From positions 1-64,000 of the forward strand of contig CAZNGS010000002.1 of NCBI GenBank assembly GCA_964572825.1: a stretch of 64,000 nucleotides of DNA, in the 5' to 3' direction. Every line of letters starts with the position of its first letter. The stretch's first letter is position 1. The DNA comes from CAYVBE01 sp964572825. GTDB taxonomy: Bacteria; Planctomycetota; Brocadiia; SM23-32. This document shows, in pieces, positions 16,727 through 25,109 of the stretch. The notes under the pieces are model-generated. The model made no database searches, was not told the origin of the DNA, and saw only the letters and a program-made list of their open reading frames with translations. Both the position numbers and the translations under genes were made by a program.

Positions 16727-17605
16727 TTAGCTTTCTTCCGAGCGCCCGGCGTTCCGGAACCGCCCGGGGCTCTCCCCGTAGCGGCGCTTGAAGACCTTGC
16801 CCAGGTAGAACTCGTTGCAATAGCCGCAGGCGGCGGCGATGCTGGCCAGGGTGTCGTCGGTGCTCAGCAGCAGCCGCTCCACATGCTCCATGCGGATGGC
16901 CTCCAGGTATTTCATGGGGGAGGTGCCGGTGACCTCGCGGAACAGGTGAGCGAAGCGCGACGGGGACAGGTTGCAGCGGGCGGCGAGGTGGGGGACGGTG
17001 AGCTTTCGGTGATAATTGGCCGCCATGTACTGAGTCACGCCCAGGATGCGGGGGTCCTGTGCCGGCGGGTGGACGCGGGGGTTCGCGGCCTCCAGCCACA
17101 GCAGCATCTTCTCCAGTATGTTGAAGCACAGGTCGAGCCCTCGGGGCGGGGTGGAGCGGTGCACGGCCTGGTGCAGCTCGGCCCAGCACCGAAGCACGCG
17201 ATCCCAGAGTTCCTCGCCTCGGACGCGAAGGAGGCGCAACCCGCCCCCGGCCGCAGGCCACTGCAGCAGCGCGTCCAGGCGGGCGCGGGGATGGAAGGCC
17301 ACCCACCGGTGCACCCAATTGTCCCGGCCCTCCAACCGGCAGTCCAGCAGAACATCCGGGGGACACAGCAACGCGTCGCCGGCTTCCACCGTGAAGCGGT
17401 CCTCCGCCCGGTTTGCAACCGCCCCGCCCTCGACCGAGAGGATCAGGGTCCAGTTCCGCGTATGGACCCTGTAGAGCCCCTCGGGATGCATCCGCCGGAA
17501 CCGGGTTTCGGCCGTGAGAATTGGATACTGAAGGACGAAGACGTCCGGTTTCACCGTGCTGTCTCGCTGTTGAGTTCCCGATAGCAGGATATTATATGTG
17601 CTCAC
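16727..17605 (-). CDS. AraC-family transcriptional regulator
   Basis: The C-terminal 100 residues are a double helix-turn-helix AraC domain: LTVPHLAARCNLSPSRFAHL, then LFREVTGTSPMKYLEAIRME, then ASIAAACGYCNEFYLGKVFK. The N-terminal part (TLILSVEGGAVANR ... AGDALLCPPDVLL) is a cupin-like sensor that typically binds a sugar. The start is unsure. GTG 17605 and GTG 17554 are possible, neither with a good ribosome-binding site, and the frame extends upstream to 17737. A TATAAT at 17591-17596 would favour 17554. The gene is divergent from the 17752-46674 cluster and is the natural candidate for its regulator. Confidence 0.85.
   Translation of the reverse strand: MSTYNILLSGTQQRDSTVKPDVFVLQYPILTAETRFRRMHPEGLYRVHTRNWTLILSVEGGAVANRAEDRFTVEAGDALLCPPDVLLDCRLEGRDNWVHRWVAFHPRARLDALLQWPAAGGGLRLLRVRGEELWDRVLRCWAELHQAVHRSTPPRGLDLCFNILEKMLLWLEAANPRVHPPAQDPRILGVTQYMAANYHRKLTVPHLAARCNLSPSRFAHLFREVTGTSPMKYLEAIRMEHVERLLLSTDDTLASIAAACGYCNEFYLGKVFKRRYGESPGRFRNAGRSEES
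17570..17597 (+). promoter_or_regulatory. Candidate promoter(s) between the AraC gene and the SGNH gene
   Basis: On the plus strand TTGAGT (17570-17575) and TTATAT (17592-17597) are 16 bp apart, giving a leader of about 145 bases before ATG 17752. The same bases read on the minus strand contain a perfect TATAAT at 17596-17591. If the AraC gene starts at 17554 both signals lie in the intergenic region. Confidence 0.35.
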
Positions 17606-17751
17606 CCGTTTCAACCATTCACGGCGAGTCCGCTGTGCGGTAAAATCTGTATTCTGACGTGGTTTCGACGGTCGTCGGATGCAGGCTGCTCCTTGCTTCC
17701 GCCGCTCTGAGCCGACATGGCCGGCGGCGGCGAACACAGCGGAGGGACATC

Positions 17752-19497
17752 ATGAAACGGTTTCACCATTGGCCAGTTGTGGCGGCGCTGCTTTTGTGTC
17801 TTCATCCGGGTGCCGCGCTGGGGGAGGCGGCGCCCATGCCCGACCCCGGGCGGGGATACAGGAGGCTGCACGAGGGCAACAGTCTGACGCATCCCTACCA
17901 GTTTTTCATGCCGGACCTGGCCCACGCCGCGGGCTGGCCGGAGGACGAGATGGTTCTGTTCGGCGCGGCCGGCATCCCCATCGACTGGGCGTGGTACAAT
18001 CGCCGGGGGCAGTTCGAGGAAGCGATGGACGAGCTGGGCCGGGTGGACCTGCTGGTGGTGCAGCCTCACGGGCAGATGGGCCTGCGACCGGTGCACGTGG
18101 AGGCATTCGCGGCGGCGCAGTTCTACCGCCGGGTGCTGGAGAAGCACCCGCACGCCGCGCTGCTGGTCTATGCCAACTGGAGGCGCGGCGCCAAGCATGC
18201 GCAGTTCGACCCCCAGCGATGGGAATCCGAAGTGCGGGGGGCCTACGCGGATCATTTCGAGCCGCTGGTGGACATCCTGCGGGCGGAGTTTCCGGACAGA
18301 CCGGTCTATATGATTCCGGCCGGGCAGATATTCCTGCGCATCCATGAAATCATCGAAGAAGAGGGCAACGCGGCCGGCTTCACCAGCATCGGAGAGCTAT
18401 TCGACAAAGGGGGCCTCAGCGTTCACCCCAACCGCAAGGGCTTCTACGCCGCCGCCCTGGTGCACCTGTCCTGTTACTACGGCCGGAGCCTGGTTGGAAA
18501 CGTGCCGGATAACGCGCAGTTCATGATGGCATGGTATCCGCGCGGCGAGAAGGAGGGCAGCACGGACCTGACCGAGGAACAGTCGCGGCTGTTTCAGAAG
18601 CTGGCCTGGGAGGTGGCCAGCACGTATCCGCGCACGCCGATCTCCGACGTGCAAACGCGCCGGAAGGAAGACCCGAAGCCGCCCACCGCCCCCGGCCACC
18701 TGGCGACCTCCAGAGCCGGCGACAAACAGGTATTCCTCCGGTGGGCCGAGTCCAGCGACAATCACGGCGTGACTTTCTACAGCATCTACGTGAACGGCGA
18801 ATTGATCGGCGACACCGAGGACACGTCGTACTGGGCCACGGGGCTGACGCCGGGAGAGGCGAACGAGGTGGAGGTGCGCGCGTGGGACGCCGCGTGGAAC
18901 TTTAGCGATGCGGTGGCGCAGGTCCGCACCCCGGCCCAGGAGGGCATTGCCCTGCTGGGCTGGGACCTGGAAGGGCTGGAAAACCCGGACTCCCTGGAAC
19001 CGTCCGTGGCAACCGATGGGGTGAACGCAAGGCGGGCCAGCGTGAGCGTGGCGCAGGGCCTGACTTTAGTCGAGCGCCCCTGGGCGGACGTGATGAACAT
19101 CGCCGGTGTTGAAGCGAAGGATCTGGCGGGCGCCATCCAGGCGGACCAGTATGTAACGTTCACGTTCGCTCCCGAGGCGGGCAGGCGGTTTGCGCTGGAC
19201 TCGCTCTCGATGGTCATCAAGCCCGCCGAGGGGGCGCATTACGCGTTGCTTTCCAGCGCCACCGGGTTTGGGCCGGGGGATGCGCTGGCGGCATTTCGGC
19301 TTCACAGCAAGCGCGCGGACATCGCGTTTCCGCTCCGGGAGGTGGAAGCCTTGCAGGATGTGGCGAAGCCCGTAGAATTCCGGCTCTATACCTGGGGAAG
19401 CGCAAGCAGGCACGCCGCCTTTGGCCTGGGCTTCTACGGAGAGTTGGAGGAGGGGGACCCCTACGAGATTCACCTGAAGGGAAAACCGCTGCCGTAA
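17752..19497 (+). CDS. Secreted SGNH hydrolase with C-terminal FN3-like and sandwich domains
   Basis: ATG 17752 follows GGAGGG. The 581-residue protein starts with a Sec signal (VVAALLLCLHPGAALG). The catalytic part begins RLHEGNSLTHPYQFFM (block I, GNS Ser) and ends with GGLSVHPNRKGFYAAALVHL, whose His fits the SGNH triad. Residues 315-415 form a fibronectin-III-like module (PPTAPGHLATSRAGDKQVFL ... VEVRAWDAAWNFSD). The rest is a beta-rich domain, possibly carbohydrate-binding. Such enzymes usually deacylate polysaccharides. It is the first gene after the AraC regulator and is paralogous to 40483-42336. Confidence 0.8.
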   Translation: MKRFHHWPVVAALLLCLHPGAALGEAAPMPDPGRGYRRLHEGNSLTHPYQFFMPDLAHAAGWPEDEMVLFGAAGIPIDWAWYNRRGQFEEAMDELGRVDLLVVQPHGQMGLRPVHVEAFAAAQFYRRVLEKHPHAALLVYANWRRGAKHAQFDPQRWESEVRGAYADHFEPLVDILRAEFPDRPVYMIPAGQIFLRIHEIIEEEGNAAGFTSIGELFDKGGLSVHPNRKGFYAAALVHLSCYYGRSLVGNVPDNAQFMMAWYPRGEKEGSTDLTEEQSRLFQKLAWEVASTYPRTPISDVQTRRKEDPKPPTAPGHLATSRAGDKQVFLRWAESSDNHGVTFYSIYVNGELIGDTEDTSYWATGLTPGEANEVEVRAWDAAWNFSDAVAQVRTPAQEGIALLGWDLEGLENPDSLEPSVATDGVNARRASVSVAQGLTLVERPWADVMNIAGVEAKDLAGAIQADQYVTFTFAPEAGRRFALDSLSMVIKPAEGAHYALLSSATGFGPGDALAAFRLHSKRADIAFPLREVEALQDVAKPVEFRLYTWGSASRHAAFGLGFYGELEEGDPYEIHLKGKPLP

Positions 19498-19584
19498 GCG
19501 CCTGGCCGCAGGTGCGCAGGATTCGGCGCCTGGACGATCCAGGCGGAGAGATTGACTTCCTTACACTGTAGCGCGACAAGCACA

Positions 19585-22500
19585 ATGGAGTTGACACGCG
19601 CACTCACGCTATGTTGTGCCGCCCTTCTGATAGTCGTCTTCTGGACCCATGGCGCACACTCTGCCCCGGCGCAGATTGCCGCTCCGTTCAATCTTCGCTG
19701 CGAGTACCAACAGAATCCTCTGGCCATCGACACTGCGGCGCCCCGGCTCTCCTGGGAGCTGGCGGACACCCGCCGCGGCGCCCGGCAGACGGCCTACCGG
19801 GTGCTGGTCGCGAGCGACCGGGCACATCTGGACGCGAATAGAGGGACCGCCTGGGACACCGGCAGGGTTAATTCCGATCGGTCGATCCAGGTGGAGTACG
19901 GGGGGAAGCCGTTGCGGGCCGGCCGGCGGTACTGGTGGAAGGTCCGCGTCTGGGACATGCACGGGGGACCCTCCCCCTGGTCGGAGCCGGCACGGTGGGA
20001 GATGGGCCTTCTATCCCCGGACGACTGGCAGGCCCAATGGATCGGCCTCCCCTACCCGGAGGAGACGCAAAACCCGAAGACCGATGCGGCGCCGCTGGGC
20101 GAGTGGATCTATCCTTACAATATGATCGACCGGTTCGAATACTGGAACCGCCAGGCAGGCTACCACCATTTCCGCAAAGAATTTGCGCTGGAAGGCGGAG
20201 AGATCGGCCGGGCCGTGTTCGGCATCCAGACCGACAAGCCCTACGCGGTGTGGCTGAACGGCGAGCAGGTCGCCGATCGACTGGGGGAAGTCGAGGGAAC
20301 CCGCGACCGCAAGGTCTTCGATGAACTCGAGCATCTACGCCCGCCCATCGCCACACTGGAAATCGGGGACAGACTGCGAGCGGGGAAGAACGTTGTGGCA
20401 GTAAAACTCTTCAAGCCGGAGCAGACGCCGCTGGCCGCGATGCGGTGCGGCCTGCGGGTGGAGACCGCAAAGGGCCAAATCAGCATCCTGAGCGACCGGA
20501 CCTGGTTGGCCGCCGCCGGGGAGGACCCGGAGCATCCGGCCAACATGGGACCCGTGCCCTACGTCGACATACCCGATAATTGGCACACGGCGTCCTTCGA
20601 GAACGCCCCGCCGGACTCCAAGAAATCATGGCGTTGCGCCGACAGCAGCGGCTACACGCATCCGCTGAAGAACCGCCGATCCATTTACCTGCGCCGGGGC
20701 TTTCGCCTGCTAACGGGCATCCGACGAGCGCGTCTCTACGTGACCGCCCTGGGATCGCACCGGGTCTGGATAAACGGCCGCCGCGCGAGCAATGATGTGC
20801 TGGCGCCCGGCAAGGGAAGCTTCGACCACTTCTACATCATCGAGAGCGCCGCCTCCCGCTACGATGACCCGGAATTGAAACGCCGACTGCTGAACTACCA
20901 GGTCTACGATGTAACCCGGCAACTCAGGACCGGGGCGAACGCCGTCGGCGCCGTACTGGGCAACGGCTGGTACAACTCCGTGGGCTGTGCCCTGTCCTAC
21001 CGTAAGCCCTTGTTGCTTCTGGAGCTGCGCGTGACGTACGACGATGGACGAACGGAGGTAGTGGCTACGGACGAAACCTGGCGGGCGCACCCATCGCCCG
21101 TGCTCTTCGACTCCATTCACTTCGGCGAGGTCCACGATGCGCGGCTCCAGCAGGAGGGCTGGAGCGAGCCGGGGTTCCGGACGGAGGACTGGCCCACCGC
21201 CTCGGCTATCAGTCCCGAGTATCATTACCATTACGCCCACTCGGACGCGCCGGCCCTGGTGGCTGAGAACGTCGCCCCCATCCGTGTGACCGCAGAGCTG
21301 GAACCGGCCCAGGTTCAGAAGACGGGCGAGGACGAATACCTCTTCCGCTTCAAGCAGCTCGCCTCCGGGTTCTGTCGGCTGCGGGTGCGGGACGCCCGGC
21401 CCGGCACCCGAATAAAGCTGCATTACGGTTTCCACGACTGGGCCATAAACCGGCGCTTCGGTAACCAGAACGAGGATACCTACGTCTGCCGGGGCGGTCC
21501 CGAAGAAGTATGGGCGAAAAAGTTCGGCTACGGCCTGATCAAGTACGTCCGGGTGAGGGGCTACCCGGGGAAACCGCCGCCGGACGCGCTGACTTTTCTC
21601 GTGGCCCATACCGACCTGCCGGCTGCGGGCACATTTGAATGCTCCAACGACACAATAAATGCAATATGGCGGGCTATACGGTGGACGCTCCGCGGGAACA
21701 TTCACTCGGTGCCGGTTGACTGCGATCGGGAGAAGATCTGCTGGGCCGAGTTCAGCCTCCACACCGACACTGTCCCCTACTTCTTCGACGTCTCCCGGTT
21801 CGCACCCCGCCTGATTCAGTTCTGCGGCGGGCCGGGCAACGGCGTCTGGGTGGGCGGATGGAGCGATGGCATCGTCGGCTACCCCTACCACGCCTGCTTG
21901 ATGTACGGCGATCGTCGTTTTGCCGGGGAGCACTACTCGCACATGGCCGCCCTGATGGAGCGACGAATCAGACCGGAAAAGGCCTACTTCTGGGGGCATG
22001 GGAGCTTCGGCGACTGGCACGGTCTCAACCGGCGGCCGGAGCACGGGGGCATGTTCGGTGCCGGGCATCACTACGAGACGGTCCGCTGGCTGAGCCGGCT
22101 GGCCTCCTGGTTGGAGAAGGAGGGAGACGCCGCCCGCTACCGAGAGCTCCTGCCGAAGATTCGGGAAGCGTCCACCGTGCGGCTCTTCGACGAGGAGAAC
22201 GTGACCTATCCCGGCAACAACCAGAGGGCCCTGGCCATCCCGCTGGCTTCCGATTTCGTGCCCGACGAAGCCAGAGAGGCGATCGAACACAAATTCATCC
22301 ACATGGTGGCCGACTGCGACGAATTCCTCGGGAATAACCGACCGATCAGCCCGGTGCCCTACGACAAACTGAAGGAGAGATGCCTGGAAAGCGGCGGAGA
22401 GTCCCTGGACTACCACCCGACCGTCGGACTGTACGGGACGCCGTTTTTCTTCCCCGCCCTGGAGCGCATCGGCCGGCACGACGTGGCATACCGGGTCATG

Positions 22501-22980
22501 AGCCTGACCTCTTATCCGTCCTGGGGGCACATGGCCCGCGAGGGAGGCGCAATGGCGGAAACCTACAGCGCCGGTTACAGCCACACCGGCCGCACGAACA
22601 TCGGCAACTGGGTCTTCGAAACGCTGGGTGGCATTCGGCCCGATCCGGATGCACCCGGCTTCAAAAATGTCATCATCAAGCCTCAACCCGCCGGTGACCT
22701 GTCCTGGGCCAGCGTCACGCACAACTCGATGTACGGCACGATCGCCAGCGACTGGAGAATCGAGGACGGAGGTGAATTCACGCTCCGCGTAGACGTGCCG
22801 CCCAACACGACGGCCACGGTGCACCTGCCGCACGGCGGGGAGCCGGGCGTGCAGATCACCGAGGGCGGCATCGCGCTGGAGCAGGTGGAGGGCGTCATCA
22901 CAGTCAACGGCTCGCCGCACGAAACCGTGTGCAACGTGGCGGCTGGCCAATACGAGTTCCGAGTGTCCGGTGAACGATGA
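19585..22980 (+). CDS. Secreted GH78 alpha-L-rhamnosidase (copy 1)
   Basis: The 1131-residue protein begins with a Sec signal (LTLCCAALLIVVFWTHGAHS). ATG 19585 has a weak ribosome-binding site and TTG 19552 is an alternative. Domain order follows GH78: N-terminal sandwich (NLRCEYQQNPLAIDTAAPRL), an inserted sandwich, second sandwich (SIYLRRGFRLLTGIRRARLY), then the (alpha/alpha)6 barrel and C-terminal sandwich. The acid-bearing loop reads HSVPVDCDREKICWAEF in place of the canonical DCPQRxERxGW. GH78 enzymes hydrolyse terminal alpha-L-rhamnosyl bonds by inversion. Its stop overlaps the next gene in ATGA. It is clearly paralogous to 28494-31949 over the whole length. Confidence 0.88.
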   Translation: MELTRALTLCCAALLIVVFWTHGAHSAPAQIAAPFNLRCEYQQNPLAIDTAAPRLSWELADTRRGARQTAYRVLVASDRAHLDANRGTAWDTGRVNSDRSIQVEYGGKPLRAGRRYWWKVRVWDMHGGPSPWSEPARWEMGLLSPDDWQAQWIGLPYPEETQNPKTDAAPLGEWIYPYNMIDRFEYWNRQAGYHHFRKEFALEGGEIGRAVFGIQTDKPYAVWLNGEQVADRLGEVEGTRDRKVFDELEHLRPPIATLEIGDRLRAGKNVVAVKLFKPEQTPLAAMRCGLRVETAKGQISILSDRTWLAAAGEDPEHPANMGPVPYVDIPDNWHTASFENAPPDSKKSWRCADSSGYTHPLKNRRSIYLRRGFRLLTGIRRARLYVTALGSHRVWINGRRASNDVLAPGKGSFDHFYIIESAASRYDDPELKRRLLNYQVYDVTRQLRTGANAVGAVLGNGWYNSVGCALSYRKPLLLLELRVTYDDGRTEVVATDETWRAHPSPVLFDSIHFGEVHDARLQQEGWSEPGFRTEDWPTASAISPEYHYHYAHSDAPALVAENVAPIRVTAELEPAQVQKTGEDEYLFRFKQLASGFCRLRVRDARPGTRIKLHYGFHDWAINRRFGNQNEDTYVCRGGPEEVWAKKFGYGLIKYVRVRGYPGKPPPDALTFLVAHTDLPAAGTFECSNDTINAIWRAIRWTLRGNIHSVPVDCDREKICWAEFSLHTDTVPYFFDVSRFAPRLIQFCGGPGNGVWVGGWSDGIVGYPYHACLMYGDRRFAGEHYSHMAALMERRIRPEKAYFWGHGSFGDWHGLNRRPEHGGMFGAGHHYETVRWLSRLASWLEKEGDAARYRELLPKIREASTVRLFDEENVTYPGNNQRALAIPLASDFVPDEAREAIEHKFIHMVADCDEFLGNNRPISPVPYDKLKERCLESGGESLDYHPTVGLYGTPFFFPALERIGRHDVAYRVMSLTSYPSWGHMAREGGAMAETYSAGYSHTGRTNIGNWVFETLGGIRPDPDAPGFKNVIIKPQPAGDLSWASVTHNSMYGTIASDWRIEDGGEFTLRVDVPPNTTATVHLPHGGEPGVQITEGGIALEQVEGVITVNGSPHETVCNVAAGQYEFRVSGER

Positions 22981-25109
22981 AGGACCGCGCACCGGTTGCC
23001 AATCGGCGGCAGATTCTGAAAGGAATCGCGGCCGCTCTTACACTCCTGGGAGGTGGCTGCATGGCCGAACGGAGAGGCAATTCCGCCGCACCGGCCGGCT
23101 GTACGCACGAGAAACGAAATGGCGGTCCGCCGATGCTCGCGTGGAGAATCTGGCGACCTGTGTGGGGAGATCCTGAGACGTTCGGGCGTCTTCTGTCGGT
23201 TTTCGGACGTTTCTCCCGGGCGGTGGACGAAATATCGCTGTTCGACGATCACGTGCACGTCCCGGCCCGGCCGCTGGACGAGGCGGAGCGCGACGCGGCC
23301 CTCCTGCGGAGGCGCATGGAAACCGTCCGGAAGGCGGGGATCAGCAGCACCGGTATCAATGTGTTGGTCACCCTGGGGCACGGCATGCAGAGCGGCCAGC
23401 GCGAGATGCCCTTCGCGCCCATGGTCGGTCATGACGGCGAAGTCAGTAACTGCTGCCCTTGCTGGAACCGGTGCGACTTCCGTGAATATGTCATCCGATA
23501 CTACCGCAGGATGGCCGAAACAGGTCCGGATTTCATCTGGGTGGACGACGACTACCGCACCGTCGCTCACGGGGTCCGCTATCCCTGTTTCTGCGAGGTC
23601 TGCCTGCAGAAGTTCGGACACGGCGGCGACCGCATGAATCTGATAGAGGCACTCAACGACCCGGCGAACAGGGACCTGCGGCGTGCATGGCTGGAGTTTC
23701 TGAGCGGATCGCTGGTAGAACTCGCGGGCGAGATCCGAAACGCCATCCACGATGTAGACGAGCGCATCGAGGTCGGCCTGATGACCATCGGCTACAGCCA
23801 GAGCACTTACGCCTACCGGGTAGAGCGATGGGCCGAGGCATTCGACGCGCGCCGCGCCAGACCCGGCCACGGCTACTACAGCGACGCGCAGCCGCGCGCC
23901 GTCCTCGACAAGATTATGGACGTGGCCCGGCAGGTTCGGGATTACCCCCGGCAGGTCAGCACCGTGCAGTATGAGCTGGAGAACTGGCCCTACGTGACCC
24001 TGAACAAATCCGTCCAAACGGTCCTCAACGAGTGCACGCTTGCGATAAGCGTCGGCTGCAACGGCGTCGCCTTCAACGCCATCTCCGAGCGCGCGAAACG
24101 CTTCGAAGAATACGAGCCACTGCTTCAATCGGTCGTTGCGCACCGTCCCGTGTGGCGCGGTCTGCGCGAGGCGGCGGAGGGATTACCCCTGGTCGGCTTC
24201 TGGCCGGCGGACCGCAGCGACTTGATGGCCCGGCAGCGCGTTGACGAGGAGGGCTGGTTCCACCAGTACGAGGCATACGACATTCAGCGTCCCAACGAGC
24301 TGGCCCAGATGAGTATCCCCCTCACCGCCGACCCGGAAGCGGCCTGCGGCGTGCTGCTCTCCGGGCGACTGCCGGATGCATTCACCGATGAAGAGCTGCG
24401 CGGTATGCTTGAAGGCGCCGTTCTGATGGACGATCAGGCGCTCGGCGTCCTCTGGGAGCGCGGGCTGGGAGAGCTGGCAGGTGTGCGGCCGGGCTGCTAC
24501 GTCCCGGCCTGCTACGAACGACTCACCGATCACTCGCTGAACGGCGAGTGGGCCGGCGACGGACGGCGGATATACCCCTCTACCGGCGCTACGACACTCG
24601 AAGCCGCGAGGGACGAAGTCTTGCCTCTATCCCGGGCCGTGGATCAGGTGGCCGACGTGGACCGGGGCATCTGCCTTTCGGCGTGCGAGAACGAACTCGG
24701 TGGCCGGGTGGCCGTCGGCACCTACGTCCCCTGGAACCAACTCGGCCGGGCCGGCAAGCAACATCAACTGATCGCTCTGTGCGACTGGCTCTGCCGCGGC
24801 CGTCTTCCCGTTGTGATCGAAGGGACGGTGCGCGTCGCGCCCTTCGTGCGGATGGCTCCCGACGGGAAAGGCGTTGCGGTGGTTCTGTTCAACATGTCGC
24901 TGGATGCCACGGGGCCGCTTACCCTGCGCCTGCGGGCATGCCGGGACCAAGTGGCGCTGGTGACGCCGGACGGCGCGCAAACACTGAACGTCCGGGTGGG
25001 GGAGCGGGAAACCTTCCTGGAGGTCCCATCCATTCCGGCGTGGCAGACAGCCGTGCTCCTTGCGCAAAGTCGACAACCAGATCCAGACGAAGAAAGGCAA
25101 GAAGAATGA
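22977..25109 (+). CDS. Tat/lipoprotein TIM-barrel protein of unknown family
   Basis: The start overlaps the GH78 stop (ATGA). The 710-residue protein has NRRQILKGIAAALTLLGGGC, a Tat-type leader ending in a lipobox Cys. The body looks like an (alpha/beta)8 glycosidase: FIWVDDDYRTVAHG is followed by YPCFCEVCLQKFG, the Cys-rich pattern seen after the fourth strand in GH42/GH-A-like proteins. Then come VGLMTIGYSQSTYAYRVERW and a late beta-sandwich (GVAVVLFNMSLDATGPLTLR). I do not recognise a CAZy family. The position between two GH78-related modules suggests an extracellular, membrane-anchored glycan enzyme. Confidence 0.6.
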   Translation: MKDRAPVANRRQILKGIAAALTLLGGGCMAERRGNSAAPAGCTHEKRNGGPPMLAWRIWRPVWGDPETFGRLLSVFGRFSRAVDEISLFDDHVHVPARPLDEAERDAALLRRRMETVRKAGISSTGINVLVTLGHGMQSGQREMPFAPMVGHDGEVSNCCPCWNRCDFREYVIRYYRRMAETGPDFIWVDDDYRTVAHGVRYPCFCEVCLQKFGHGGDRMNLIEALNDPANRDLRRAWLEFLSGSLVELAGEIRNAIHDVDERIEVGLMTIGYSQSTYAYRVERWAEAFDARRARPGHGYYSDAQPRAVLDKIMDVARQVRDYPRQVSTVQYELENWPYVTLNKSVQTVLNECTLAISVGCNGVAFNAISERAKRFEEYEPLLQSVVAHRPVWRGLREAAEGLPLVGFWPADRSDLMARQRVDEEGWFHQYEAYDIQRPNELAQMSIPLTADPEAACGVLLSGRLPDAFTDEELRGMLEGAVLMDDQALGVLWERGLGELAGVRPGCYVPACYERLTDHSLNGEWAGDGRRIYPSTGATTLEAARDEVLPLSRAVDQVADVDRGICLSACENELGGRVAVGTYVPWNQLGRAGKQHQLIALCDWLCRGRLPVVIEGTVRVAPFVRMAPDGKGVAVVLFNMSLDATGPLTLRLRACRDQVALVTPDGAQTLNVRVGERETFLEVPSIPAWQTAVLLAQSRQPDPDEERQEE

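Noticed and set aside
24548..25105. Upstream extension of the propeller-methyltransferase gene by 186 codons
   Set aside because: It overlaps the preceding gene in another frame; the signal peptide and ATGA overlap place the start at 25106.
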